64,000 nt of DNA from Alentia gelatinosa. Lineage: Eukaryota > Annelida > Polychaeta > Phyllodocida > Polynoidae. A program made the position numbers and the translations under genes. The notes below the pieces were generated by a model. The model was not told the DNA's origin. It was given only the letters and a program-made list of their open reading frames with translations, and ran no database searches. Within the stretch, counting starts at the first letter, position 1, and the number at the start of each line of letters is the position of its first letter. Below, one piece after another: positions 24,147-34,394 of the stretch. The stretch is from assembly GCA_950022655.1 (NCBI GenBank), contig OX465579.1, positions 47,347,950-47,411,949 of the forward strand. Direction: 5' to 3'.

Positions 24147-24760
24147 TCAATTGTGTTTGTTTATAGAGTTTATGAGTGATAGGTTTACTGCGCGGACATC
24201 ATTATCCACAATAATTGCCCTGTGGCCATTGGACCGCCATCCCCCGTAGTGTTGAATCACTAGTTCCGGCATGCCTGCTTTGAATGCCTGGGTTGCCACG
24301 GCCTTCCTCAGGCTGTGAAGCGTGTAGGTCCTCGGTGGTTGGCCTGCCGCGCAGATCATCTGGTCCCATTCCTTGGTAGCATGGGCGTTGTGATCGGAGA
24401 GCCGTCTTCGAGCTTAAGGAATGGGTCTGACGGCTGGGCCGTAGGGGAGGCAGCAAGCATTTTCCATACGGCTCTCACCTGGCAGAATTGTGGATTTGGT
24501 GATGCTTGCAGCATGACCGCTTTGGTCTCCCACACGTGTTGGAGGTTTTTCGCGGCCTTAATGTGGACTTGCACATGTGTAGGCTTGGTCGACACATCGC
24601 CCCTCGTGAGGTGTTGTGCCAGGTAGAAAGCACACGCTGATGGGGAGGGGGGCTACCTCGCTCTGTCATAGAGCCGCGTAGAATATCACTAGGAAGGCGG
24701 CCCGTGGTGATGTGTTTAGGTGTGACTCGTCGAGGGCGCCGAGGACCGCCTGGAGGACCT
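24147..24760 (-). pseudogene. Tyrosine recombinase of the PAT/Ngaro-like element
   Basis: Fragments in order are SHLNTSPRAAFLVIFYAALY, STKPTHVQVHIKAAKNLQHV, KLEDGSPITTPMLPRNGTR and, after a frame change at 24356-24359, TYTLHSLRKAVATQAFKAGM then PELVIQHYGGWRSNGHRAII. HSLRKA supplies the conserved H-x-x-R of the family, and GGW is the second box. Aligned on that Trp with the plus-strand element at 40.5 kb, where the equivalent reads W-A-S-S-A-A-M-A-P-Y, the nucleophilic Tyr position is Ile here, so catalysis should be lost. The stop lies just before repeat B1, as expected for the last ORF. Confidence 0.85.
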
Positions 24761-24799
24761 CTATAGGCACGGGAGGCTTGAGGTTGGGGATGTAGTCCT

Positions 24800-25101
24800 T
24801 GTTGTGTCTCATTGCCTCCAGTGCCCATTTCACCCTGAAATCTTCTGTTGACCGGATCCTCCACCGGGCTGACCTTGCTGGAGTATGCGAAGCGGTCGTC
24901 GGTCCCGCCTATGCCCGTGAGGCAAGCGTCTACAACAAGACACTTCATGGTGGGGCCCTGGGAGATGAGGGCTTGGCCGTTCCATCCCCTCACGAAGCGG
25001 AGGAAACATGCGAAGTCTTGCCGCAAATCAGATGAGACATTTACATAGAAGCCCTTCATGCCCCTAATTGCCTCGAGGAGTTTGCTGACGTACAGCCGCA
25101 C
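24800..25101 (-). pseudogene. RNase H domain of the PAT/Ngaro-like element
   Basis: The frame contains DLRQDFACFLRFVRGWNGQA and CLVVDACLTGIGG. The D-A-x-L-T-G-x-G-G block is the first catalytic motif of the RNase H that follows RT in DIRS-order elements. A shift near 24835 passes the reading to FRVKWALEAMRHNKDYIPNL, the start of the recombinase N-terminal domain. The domain sits between RT and recombinase as usual. Confidence 0.8.
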
Positions 25102-25175
25102 TGACTGTATACTCTTCGGGACATGATGAACCTTCCAGGACCGACTGGAGCTGTCATTTTGTGAGGGACGCTTTC

Positions 25176-25753
25176 CTAGCAGCCACTCTCACGTGGTCCC
25201 TCACGTCTTGTAGTTGTCACTAGGGGATCGAGAGTCATCGTCTGGGCGTCAATCACTATGCCAAGCCAAGTGACCTCCTGGCTGGGTGCCTGAGCCTTAT
25301 CCCGGGTCTCGGGGAGTCCTAATTCAGCAAAGAGTTCTCGAGCCGTAGTGAAGTTTGACCTCGCTTTCTCTGAGTCCGGGGACAGTATTATGAAGTCGTC
25401 CAGATACATTGCCACTTCCACTCCCTTTGATGCTAGGATGTCTACTATGGTCTCTGCAATGCACTGCATGTGATATGAAGAGGCACGGGCACTAAGCAGC
25501 ATGGCGCTATCGCAAAAGTACCCGTGCCCCCTTTTGAAGCATAATAGTGCCAGTCGAGGGGGTCGGACCGTAAGTTTTTGTAGGGACGGGGCACGTCGAT
25601 ACTCAACATGTAACTTCCAGTTCCCGAGGCAATGAGGCGACTCATGAAGCTGTCGACCATGGGACCGCGGGTGAGTGCGCGACTCGCACATGTGCGGCTC
25701 ACCACCTGGGGTGTCTCCTCGCCTGGGCCATGACCCAGTACTGGTCCCCCCAC
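25176..25753 (-). pseudogene. Reverse transcriptase of the PAT/Ngaro-like element
   Basis: The upstream frame gives FMSRLIASGTGSYMLSIDVP (catalytic Asp block) and DPLDWHYYASKGG. After a shift near 25527 a second frame gives HGYFCDSAMLLSARASSYHM and VEVAMYLDDFIILSPDSEKA, with the YLDD active site typical of DIRS/Ngaro RTs. QEVTWLGIVIDAQTMTLDP is the conserved thumb-side block (LG-x-x-ID). One frameshift separates the two Asp motifs, so no functional polymerase can be made from this copy. Confidence 0.88.
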
Positions 25754-26316
25754 CTCCGTGGTGGGTACATGTGCACTGGTGGGTGGTCTTTTTTTAAAAA
25801 CTATGTTGTGGTAGCTCGGTCGGACACACTGTGTGTCCGGCCTGGGGTGTCCTGCGGGGTGCCGGTGTCAGAGCGGGTTGATTGCTGTCGTAACCCACGC
25901 CGTACGACAACTTCCTATTACAGGTGTGCAGCGAGTGTAGGCACATCCGGGCTATAGAGTCACAAAATGAACAGAGGTGGAGCCATTTGACCCCCCCCCG
26001 TCCTGGTGGCCGTTTCTGTGCCTACACCCCCTCTCGGAGTTGTACCCCCGGCAAGGTGCCTCCCTGCCGCCGGTCTTGGCCCTGTCCGGCCCGTTGTGTG
26101 GGCCCGTGGTGGCTGTCATCGCTAGCCGCACCCGTTTGTCTTGGATGTGGCTGTAGTCCCTCCACGATATCCTCCCAGCCTCTACCTGATCAAATACAAG
26201 GTTTGACCATCAGCGGATGCCGGGCTATGGTCGGGATTGACCACCTATTGATACTTGGTGGAGGTGACGATACATATCATCTCGGTCCTCCGAGTCGGCC
26301 GTACGGTTATCCTGCA

Positions 26317-26814
26317 TCAGCCCGAGAAATGCGCCCACATACTCCATGGGTCCCAGGGATCCTCTGACCTCCAGTTTCTGGGAGAGAGTCTCTTCCGTTC
26401 GACAAACATGTACTGCTTCGAAATCAATTTGGTAATATGTATATAGGATGTGAGCTTAGCGGCCGTATGGTTGTTTCTGAGGGGTAGCACGTATGTGGCT
26501 TGCTCCTGAGCCCAGTCTCTCATCCTATCTTCCATCGCTATGCGGGCCGTAGGGGGCTGAGACGTACGGTCGGGTGATTTCTGCCTAGATATCCGAAGAA
26601 TGCCATCCAGGACCCCGTCCATTATCTTATCAATCTTGTCCACGTTTTCCCTTACAGTTCCTAGGCCAGATTCGAGAGCTACTATACAAGCCGTTCGGAC
26701 GGTGCTTGCGTGTTCCGACACGGAGTCCACTTGTTCCTGCACTGTGTCCTCTGACCCTTCAGTCTCTGGTGTGGTTAAGGTGCTTGCCTGGGCATTCCTC
26801 GTCTTCGGACCCAT
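26317..26814 (-). pseudogene. ORF1 (Gag-like) of the PAT/Ngaro-like element
   Basis: A 165-codon frame begins MGPKTRNAQASTLTTPETEG, about 110 bases inside repeat A1, where ORF1 of such elements begins. It is acidic and Ser/Thr-rich, with a predicted helix (VRENVDKIDKIMDGVLDGIL) that could form a coiled coil. The end after RKRLSPRNW is probably a premature stop. About 500 bases between it and RT carry no clean frame. The assignment rests on position. Confidence 0.55.
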
Positions 26815-26924
26815 TTCTCTACCTTACTCGTTTACTCACTTTACTCTACGGTCGATGGTATACCTAGTGCCAGCCTTGGTCTCGTGGAGAACAATGGCTG
26901 CGAGCATGTGTGGGCCAAGGAGAA

Positions 26925-27112
26925 AATAGAGGTATGTGTGTACTGAGTGATGAGTGGAGTAGAAGTGAGAGAGAAGCGAGGGCGGAGGGGCGCACGTGCC
27001 TGCGCAGTACGTGTGAAAGGCGCGAGGTGGCAGGAGGGGCGCCTGTGAGGTGTGGTAGAGGGGTTCACCAGGGGGAGCAATGACCACCCCTGACCAAAGG
27101 CCATGGGTAGCC
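26925..27112 (-). repeat. Split direct repeat A1 (5' end of the element)
   Basis: This is the outermost 5' segment of the minus-strand element, matching A2 at 23664-23853 with about ten small differences. Confidence 0.87.
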
Positions 27113-28763
27113 ATATGTAGCCTCGCTAATACACGGACGTAGCAGAGCTCTGCAGCACAGGCTAAAAGGGCGTTGGGAAGCTGAGCTATGCGGGCTGCTC
27201 AGTTTGGAAACCCATGGCCAGTACCAAGTACCAGTTGATCTCAAAAGCTGTATTCGGTAGGCCATAAAGATGGATTAATATATCCAGATAATGGGTTCAA
27301 TACCCATGACAAACAAAATTTACTTAAAAACTTGCATCTCTGAATATTTCAGATAAAAGCGCGCTTGTGCAATGGATCCTAGTGTTATCGCACATTTTGC
27401 AATTCCTTCAATAACAGCAGAATCTTTTCGGGCTCAAAATGGGGGAGAAAACAACCAGCATATCGAAATGGTTTGCATGTCAGTGGCGGTCAATAAAAAT
27501 GGCACTTTATTTTCCCCCAATCATCTTTGTGGATCAAGTCCCGTCCGTGATAATACCTTCACTGTTGCTACGACATAAAAGCGCACCATCCGTCAACTAA
27601 AAGAAATAGAAATTTGACCGTCGTCACATTTTGTGACTGGTGTGTCCTCAACTCGGATGGGGCATCAAGAAGCCAGGCGAACAGTACGCATCTCAGGGCA
27701 TAATCTTTCACAACCAACAGACCGCGTGAATGGCAAAACTGCAATACGTAAACTCGGAAAGACGAGAATTATTTAATACCCCTAGATTCCTTGCACGTCA
27801 CTATCCGTCATCTGGATTTTCACGGGATGTCTTAAATTATTGAAGACAAAAATATATAGATATTAGGAGCCATATATAAGGTTGAAGGCAGACAATAACG
27901 AATTTGGTGGTGCCACGCAATAGTGCAATATCGCGAAAGTAACATGGAGGTGCCCAACGTGAACTTAGCCTTCAAAGAGACAAAAAATACGGACATGGAC
28001 AGGGCTAGACTATCATAGCGCCCTTTTCAACATTATGGTGTTAAACCCTATTGTTATTCAGAAATATATACATAAAATAATACTCTAAATCATCCAACAT
28101 TATCAAACCTATATATTGTACCCTATTGATCAGAACTTATATGGAATCTAGAAAATAGCAAATGGTGCAATAAGGCAGGGATGGTCGGATATACATCAGG
28201 AGATAGTTGGTGATCCCATCTGAAGTGAAGGTTGTCATGAAAGCATAATTTACTTATATAAACATCGTGAGACTACAGAAAAGGATAAGGATTAACAACA
28301 GCTGTTCTGAGCTAATGATGTATTGTCATTAAATATAAAAGCATTTCCATGTTATATCTGGTTGTCCCCGTTTGTGGTGTTAAGGATATGATATACTTCT
28401 TGTGCTATTAATTGAAAATTACAAATAGTAACAGTAAAGAATAATAATGGCGGGAAAAAATAACCCAAACATATATATTTTCCAATGTTCATTTTCATAA
28501 ATTCCGGAGAGAAGATGCATTTAATTCATCTCTGTATACGACCCTATCTTAGAAGGGGACATTTCACTACGCTGGTCAAAGAAAGTATACCTGTAGGAGA
28601 GGTCTAACATTTAAAAATGAAGACCTCCGTAATGGGGGGCTGTCACTAACAGAAGTGTTTAAACAGAGTAATCTATATCTTCCAAACTCTCGTCCACTTA
28701 CAGAAAAGAATCCTAGCGGAGGACACCTGGGGTCTCTTAGGCGAATGTAACAACAAAAGATCT
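27113..28763. other. Intronic spacer with a weak tRNA-like patch
   Basis: No gene was recognised. Near 27255-27312 a T-arm-like hairpin (ATGGG-TTCAATA-CCCAT, with a B-box-like GGTTCAATACC) follows a possible anticodon stem, but the loop has six bases and no acceptor stem forms, so it is at best an old tRNA-like or SINE trace. Confidence 0.35.
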
Positions 28764-28850
28764 CACTACTAATATCACACACGGAGTACCCCAAGTCTCA
28801 ACGCTAGGCCTACTTTCATTCCTTTTATATGTTAATGTTATTATAACACC
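28764..28850 (+). pseudogene. Short LINE RT fragment
   Basis: One frame reads NITHGVPQVSTLGLLSFLLY then VNVII, matching the GVPQGSNLGPTLFLLYVNDM block of the LINE at the left edge. It is directly followed by the CACTG terminus at 28856, so it is the flank into which the CACTA-like element inserted. Confidence 0.55.
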
Positions 28851-29099
28851 AATAACACTGCACGAAACTAACCACATTATTCCTACATACACCATTTCGG
28901 AGGCGCATGTATCGGCTGTATATTGACTAGTTTTCATTTGTATACGCCGATATTTCACACCAGCGTATGAGACGTATACAAGACTGTTTCCTTTTTAGTT
29001 AGGGATATGAACCTGAAAAGAGGCCTAGAAATGCAGTTTCGTGGCAAACTCTGGTACCACAACATGTGAAGAAATTCCTAAACTAAAGAATGCATATAA

Positions 29100-29839
29100 T
29101 TAGGCTGATTTCAAGTGCATATTACATGCAAAACATGCTGTTAATCAGGGCTATCATGCAGTAATTATGTCTGATGACACATATGTTCTTGTTTTAGCTA
29201 TTCACCATGAGTATAGTTTTGATGGGCACCTATATGTCAAAGAGGGAAACGTATTGCCAACATAAAGGCAATTGCAGATGAACTAGGGGCTAAAACTTGT
29301 GCTATTTTGCCAGCAGTCCATGCATTTACAGGAACTGATATCACAAGCAGCTACTATGGCAAGGGAAAACTTACACCTCTGAAGTTACTTCTTAAGTCAG
29401 AAAGGGTAATAGAAATATTTGCACAACTTGGATCTGGGCTCAAAATAACTCCGACTATCCTGAATGTCATCGAAGATTTGGTGTCGTCACTTTATGGCAG
29501 GAAGGGTAAAGCCCTTTCTACCATCCGTTATGAGTTGTGGAGAAGAATCCTGATGTGCCCCTTGCAAAGTTGCCACCAACAAGAGATGCATTGAAACACC
29601 ACCTGCTAAGGGCACAGTACTATGCTATAATCAGCCGAAATGCACTTAGGGCTATGGCCATATTGCCTGATCCAGTTAAGTATGGGTGGGAAAGGAAAGA
29701 AGGAAGACTGGTTGTTAAATGGTCTACAAAGCCCCCTTCGATTTACTATAGTATATTAACCTCATTATCATACTGTGGCATACATGAAAGATTATTAGCG
29801 ACCCAACATCTTTACACAGTTTATGAGTTAGGCCACTAA
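29100..29839 (+). pseudogene. FEN/PIN-nuclease-like gene, copy 2 (C-terminal part)
   Basis: In order: AVIMSDDTYVLVLAIHHEYS (about 29158-29217), a shift, RIANIKAIADELGAKTCAIL, PAVHAFTGTDITSSYYGKGK, LTPLKLLLKSERVIEIFAQL, then a second shift near 29550 to KLPPTRDALKHHLLRAQYYA and ILPDPVKYGWERKEGRLVVK, ending at the TAA at 29837-29839. The D-D-T-Y-V-L-V-L strand and the F-T-G-T-D-x-T-S-x-x-G-K-G-K motif mark a large unnamed animal family. FEN1-like nucleases have a comparable D-x-D strand and GCD-type motif before a helix-hairpin, so a nuclease fold is plausible but inferred. Two frameshifts inactivate it. It is much better preserved than the copy at 6.8-8.3 kb. Confidence 0.7.
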
Positions 29840-29937
29840 AAAAAAAAATTGTTTCTCATCACCAAGCCATGAAAAATATGACGAGGGCGCTTTTTTTTTT
29901 TTTTTTTTTGGTTGCTATATCAAAGATGGCAGACATA

Positions 29938-30036
29938 CAGTAAAACCCCGCATAAGCGGACACCCTCCGATCCGGGCCAAAGTGGCTGCTTACACGGGGT
30001 GTCTGCTTACGCGGGGTTTCCAGATTTTTACTGGCT
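29938..30036. repeat. Pogo-like terminal sequence, deleted copy
   Basis: CAGTAAAACCCCGC after TA (29936-29937) is followed by GCTTACACGGGG and GCTTACGCGGGG motifs and ends near TTTTACTG at about 30029-30036. The same motif set fills the element at 49397-49886, so this is an internally deleted relative. Confidence 0.55.
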
Positions 30037-30779
30037 ATACATTTAATGCATCCCTGACATCAGGAGCTTTAATTTGATACTAAATACACATACCTTTCAT
30101 AATATATCAAGATTCATCTATTTAAAAAAATCAAAAAAAATCTTCTAAAATCGATTTTTCTGATGCGCGCGGTGATGAGCAACAAGTTTTTTTTTTGAGT
30201 GGCCTTACCAGCGGGAACTATGAGTAACTTTGACATTTCTTTCTTCTGCTATATGATTTAAGTGACTGTAATAAAAATATGACATGTTGTATATATGAAT
30301 ATGTGGATCAGAAAGAAAAGTTAGTATATATTGATTATCTATGATGCTATGATCACTTTGATTGTAATGTATTCAACTACCCTTATGATTGGATTCATAA
30401 AGCAGTAAATATGGTAGAAATGAATGTTTGTTTGGTATTGGGTATAACAATTTGGAGAAACAGCTTATTTTCTGACTGATCACCTTCGTCTTAAAAGAAC
30501 TGAAATATACGAAGGAGGTTTTGAAGTATGCTCAAGAAATTGTCATAATCATTTACAGTTATCAAATCTTTTATAATTTGGCAATACACAATTCATATTA
30601 CAATAATTTGAATAGTGAAAAACATGACATCATCATTCAGAAGGTAAATTTTGCCTGATGATACTTTAGACCATTATATTGTTGTTCTTACATTGTTCTT
30701 ATATACAGTCTGATGAAGGGATCATTTTAAGAGGCAAAATGGACACTAATCCTGCCGTCTTGTTTGCACTATAGTTCTT

Positions 30780-31570
30780 AATCAACACAATAATGAGTCA
30801 CTTTTGAGACCTGAAATAGCGTTTCCATGTTACCTGTTGCCATGGTAACATACTGACATTCTATTTTGGAGCACACACCATATCTACCAGGGCTACCTTG
30901 ATGAACTGTATTAAAAGATTTATAAAAACTCTTCATTTTATGCACATAATGTCATCCAAATCAATGGAAAAGGGACAAATTATATACTAATAGACCGATT
31001 TGACTGAATTGGTTACCATGGTAACCAATTGTTTAATTCAGCCAATTGCACATTTTAAACATTATAAAACATATTTTATATTCAGATATTACAATTGGTG
31101 AATTTCAGTCAGAGATGGAGGATTCCTTTGTGCTATTGCATAGAATTCCTATTGCTGTAGCAAGAAAGACTAGTTTTTGAACCTCACTAGAAAGTTGCTA
31201 GCTATCCGTTGTCATGGTAACATTCCGATGCTCTATTTTAGAATTAAAAAAAATTTCTATAGAGGCCTATCCTATTTGTGATATCAAGATATGTTCAATA
31301 GGTCATCATCTTCTGCATAACCTATGGCATGGAATATAAGAGAATAGGCTCATATGGGTTAACTGGCCAATTTTCATGTAATTGGTTGCCATGGTAACCA
31401 CACAACTAGTTCCCATGAATCAACTCACTCAAATTTTATATATCACCATAGTCTCTTGAAATAGCAATAGAAAATTCCATTTTGGTAGAGTTTTTCTTTG
31501 AATATCCAGTCTAACATAAAAATACGGCCAAGACATTTGAATTTCTGTGGTTGCCATGGAAACAGAATTT
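30780..31570. repeat. Tandem array with X-box-like palindromes (GTTGCCATGGTAAC)
   Basis: Five palindromic cores occur at about 30837, 31014, 31207, 31386 and 31551: GTTGCCATGGTAAC, GTTACCATGGTAAC, GTTGTCATGGTAAC, GTTGCCATGGTAAC and GTTGCCATGGAAAC. Odd-numbered ones share a flank (GTAACATACTGACATTCTAT versus GTAACATTCCGATGCTCTAT), and even-numbered ones share an AATTGGTT-core-AACCA context. That gives a higher-order unit of about 370 bp made of two half-units of about 180 bp. The core equals the consensus X-box bound by RFX transcription factors in animals. Confidence 0.75.
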
Positions 31571-32631
31571 TCACATAGAATGTCCACTTTTAGAGCAAAA
31601 ACATTATCAGGACTGAAAAGGCCAGTCCAAGTTGCCCCTAATAAGCCATACTCCAAGGTGTTTACAAGAGTTTGCCACGAAACTGCATTTTTGGCTTGCC
31701 ATATCCCTGACTATTTGTATAGGGATGCGTCATGGCTGTATTTTACACCTGGCGTATACGAGAGGAAATAGCCTGTGCATGACAAATATATGCCGGGCGT
31801 ATATATATGTACCGATAAGAAATAAAAAAAGGTTCGCTGTCCCCTGGCTGGCTTCCTTCCCCCAGTGTGTGTGGACAGAGTCCTCTGCCTATACACTTTA
31901 TTGTGTTGTACATGGGTCGGCGGGTGCGTTCTGTGCGCCTGAAGTCCTGCTCCCAGCCTCACAGCCACCCTCCCTGTGCGCCTCCGACTCTATGTTGGCT
32001 CGCGTTATCCGGTCGCGGACTTTGCACAGAGGCCGCCTAACCCCCACCTAACCCTGGGACTAGGACTTCTCTTCGTGGGGGTGGGGGGTGGGGGTGGGGG
32101 TGGGGGTGTCAGGCGGTTGCATCGGTGGTGTGGTATAGACTCAATGTCTATAGTATTAACTTTTTAAAGGCTTATATATGGGAATACCCAGAACCCTACA
32201 GATGAGTGGTGTTTTAACGTAAAATCTATTAGAAAAACGGTAAAAAAAAAACCCAACATAATGCAGGGTTTATTATGTGTAATTAATCAATTTATACTCA
32301 ATCACGTTTTACAAAGTTTTTATAAATTAAATTGGTAATATAAGGTTGCCTTTTTCATATAATACAGACTTAATGACTAATAGTAAATGAGTTATGATAC
32401 AGTGGTCTCCCCTATGTGCAGAGATCGGAATTATTGTATGGTGGCTCACGGAATTGGGCGTATACACACGGGGAATAGGACGACCTTGTATATGCAAGAG
32501 CATACCTATATACGCCGGGCGCATATATATGTAAGATGGTAGTTCTCGTGCAGTGTAACCTCCTGTAAAATTAAATTATACTTGAACAACGTGGTAGTTT
32601 AAACAGCTGACAAAGACCCACGCTTAGCACA

Positions 32632-33284
32632 TGAGAGGTTACAGACGGATGTCAAGAACATACAAAAATGATGCATGAATAATATATTGACCATCAATGT
32701 AAGGAAAACGAAAATAATGAATTTCGGAACGCCCAAAAATCAAAGACATATGAAACACCAAGAAATACCTTAAATGACTTAGAACTAGATGAAGTTGAAA
32801 GCTTTAACTATTTGGGGTTAAACTAGATAAACACTTAAACTTTGATATACATATCAATAACCAGATTAAGAAGGCAAGTCACAAGACTTATATATTGTCG
32901 CAAATTAAGAAATATTTAACAACAAAGCAAGCCATACAAATCTACAAACCAAAGGTATTACTCATTCGAGAATACCAATACATCTTCATTCATAGAGGGG
33001 CACAACACCTTACTAATAAACTGCAAATTATTCAAAATAAAGCCTTGAATATATGTTGAATGTACCCCATAGAACTAGTACAAATAGAATCCATAGAAAA
33101 TCAACCATTCAAGCGTAGTAAAGATCACGAATACGTTGATGACCAGGTACAGAAGACCAGGCTAGCCACAGCTTCTGTACAGGTCGAGAAAACATCCAAT
33201 CTGGAATCCTACCGACGTAGAGTCTATATTACATCATATGATAGCTTTCAGCCATTCACAAAAAAAGGAAAGCTCACTGCCTAA
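32632..33284 (+). pseudogene. LINE RT relic, thumb and C-terminal part
   Basis: Frames read LQTDVKNIQK-stop-CMNN, LTINVRKTKIMNFGTP, ESFNYLG, then after a shift KLDKHLNFDIHINNQIKKAS and LTNKLQIIQNKALNIC, and finally a frame to 33284 with SYRRRVYITSYDSFQPF. These match, block by block, the region after YADD in the LINE at the left edge (WCLQNKLTVNATKTKYMSFG, NTYKYLGVFLD). A TGA replaces the Trp codon and more stops follow. It lies directly beside the CACTA-like element. Confidence 0.8.
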
Positions 33285-34394
33285 AGAACTGTGAAAATGA
33301 TGTTGGGTTGTATATTCTGTTTTTCCATAACCACTCTGATAACATGGGAAATGAGTGATAAACCTTATATAATCCATTGTAAATATAATATTTTCTATCT
33401 CTATTTCTTTCTTTTTTTGCTTATTGCCAACTTTGTAAGCTATCGATCAAATAATCCTTATTATGCCTAATTAGAAATCATCTTACATATCTGTTATCCT
33501 GTCAATATGCCACTGTATAATTTTCATAATCAGTAAATAACCTTCTGGCCCTGGAGCCTACTGAAAATAGGGTTTTTATCAACCCTAGAGATCACTCCAG
33601 AATAAAAATGAGAAAAAACCTGTTTTGTCCTAGTCCAAGTTCGAATTCACTTAGAAGAGACTAATTATACAGGATTTCTCCCCCTACGGAGGACATTAGT
33701 TACAAAATGCCAAGCGTCTCCTCTCACCAAATAGCTTGTTGATCGGTGGGATGATCCCTGTTGGAATCCTCCGCAAGGATAAAAAGTCTTTAAAAGACCC
33801 CAGGTCATTATCTTAACTGTAGAAATGAAAATAAAGGAGGGCGGTTCTGGTTTGATAAAATTGATCATATTCATCAAAATATAGGTATTGGAAATAGTGG
33901 ATGATAGAAATGGCATGAAGTGTAAATAAAAGATGCACTCAAGTGTGGCTTGGCGGTGAAAAAATGGGGTATGTTTATTGTTTTTAAGATTAAGTTAAGA
34001 GAGTCATGGCAAAGGTGCAGAATGTATTGAGGATTGACCATGTTAGTTGGGGTAAAGGTATATGCAGTGTCAGTGTTATGCCAAATGTCAATGGCCACCC
34101 CTGACCGCTAGGCTATGGGGTATCCATTATTCATCATACAGGATGACATGTTGTAGCGATACAGTACCAGCATAGGACATACTGAATTATGATCACCATT
34201 AAGTTTCAAATTAACCACAGGCGTCTCAAGGCACTGTCTCTGGTTTTCATTAGAATAACCACTGCGAGGAAATAATTAGATCTTAGGAAACTGGCAGCAA
34301 TTTACCACGGCGTCTGTCTGCATAGGTTGACAGCAGCTGCGCCATCTTAAAAGTAGGCGAAGTAGGAAAAAACAACACCTAGCCTACGATCACT
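33285..34394. other. Intronic spacer with a possible solo split-repeat remnant
   Basis: At about 34087-34160 the sequence GGCCACCCCTGACCGCTAGGC, then TATGGGGTATCCATTATTCA, parallels the A2-B junction of the element at 23.4-27.1 kb (GACCACCCCTGACCAAAGGC, then CATGGGTATCCCATTACCCC). It may be the terminus of a related element. Nothing else was recognised. Confidence 0.4.

Larger units (their letters stand above)
23361..27112 (-). mobile_element. Tyrosine-recombinase retrotransposon with split direct repeats (PAT/Ngaro-like)
   Basis: Reading on the minus strand, the order is repeat A1 (27112-26925), ORF1, reverse transcriptase, RNase H, tyrosine recombinase, repeat B1 (24095-23857), repeat A2 (23853-23664) and repeat B2 (23625-23361). 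A1/A2 share long blocks (TGGCCTTTGGTCAGGGGTGG) and B1/B2 share others (CATCCCTGGATGAAAGTAG on the plus strand). A1-ORFs-B1-A2-B2 is the signature split-direct-repeat layout of PAT-like and Ngaro elements. These integrate by recombinase and not by an integrase, so they leave no target duplication. The ORFs contain frameshifts, so this copy is inactive. Confidence 0.88.
28997..31712 (+). mobile_element. 2.7 kb TIR element carrying a nuclease-like gene and an X-box array
   Basis: AGTTAGGGATATG at 28997-29009 is inverted at 31700-31712 (CATATCCCTGACT). A second shared block (ATGCAGTTTCGTGGCAAACT, 29031-29050) is inverted at about 31667-31687, giving a TIR of about 60 bases with an internal gap. 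The boundaries coincide with the break in the CACTA-like copy, which defines the insert independently. The interior holds a FEN/PIN-like pseudogene (29.1-29.84 kb), a T-run, pogo-like terminal sequence (29938-30036) and the palindrome array (30.78-31.57 kb). The superfamily is unassigned. Confidence 0.75.
28856..32555. mobile_element. Non-autonomous CACTA/EnSpm-like element, split by a 2.7 kb insertion
   Basis: The left terminus CACTGCACGAAACTAACCA (28856-28874) and the right terminus TTCTCGTGCAGTG (to 32555) are flanked by the same trinucleotide TAA (28853-28855 and 32556-32558). Removing 28997-31712 leaves about 980 bases that align, reverse-complemented, with the complete copy at 57361-58389. 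Shared blocks include GAGGAAAT near 31761 and GCATATATATG near 32521. CACTG termini with 3-bp target duplications fit the EnSpm/CACTA superfamily. No transposase is present. Confidence 0.82.

Noticed and set aside
27255..27312. tRNA-like fold with a good T-arm
   Set aside because: The anticodon loop has six bases and no acceptor stem forms. At most a decayed tRNA-like repeat.
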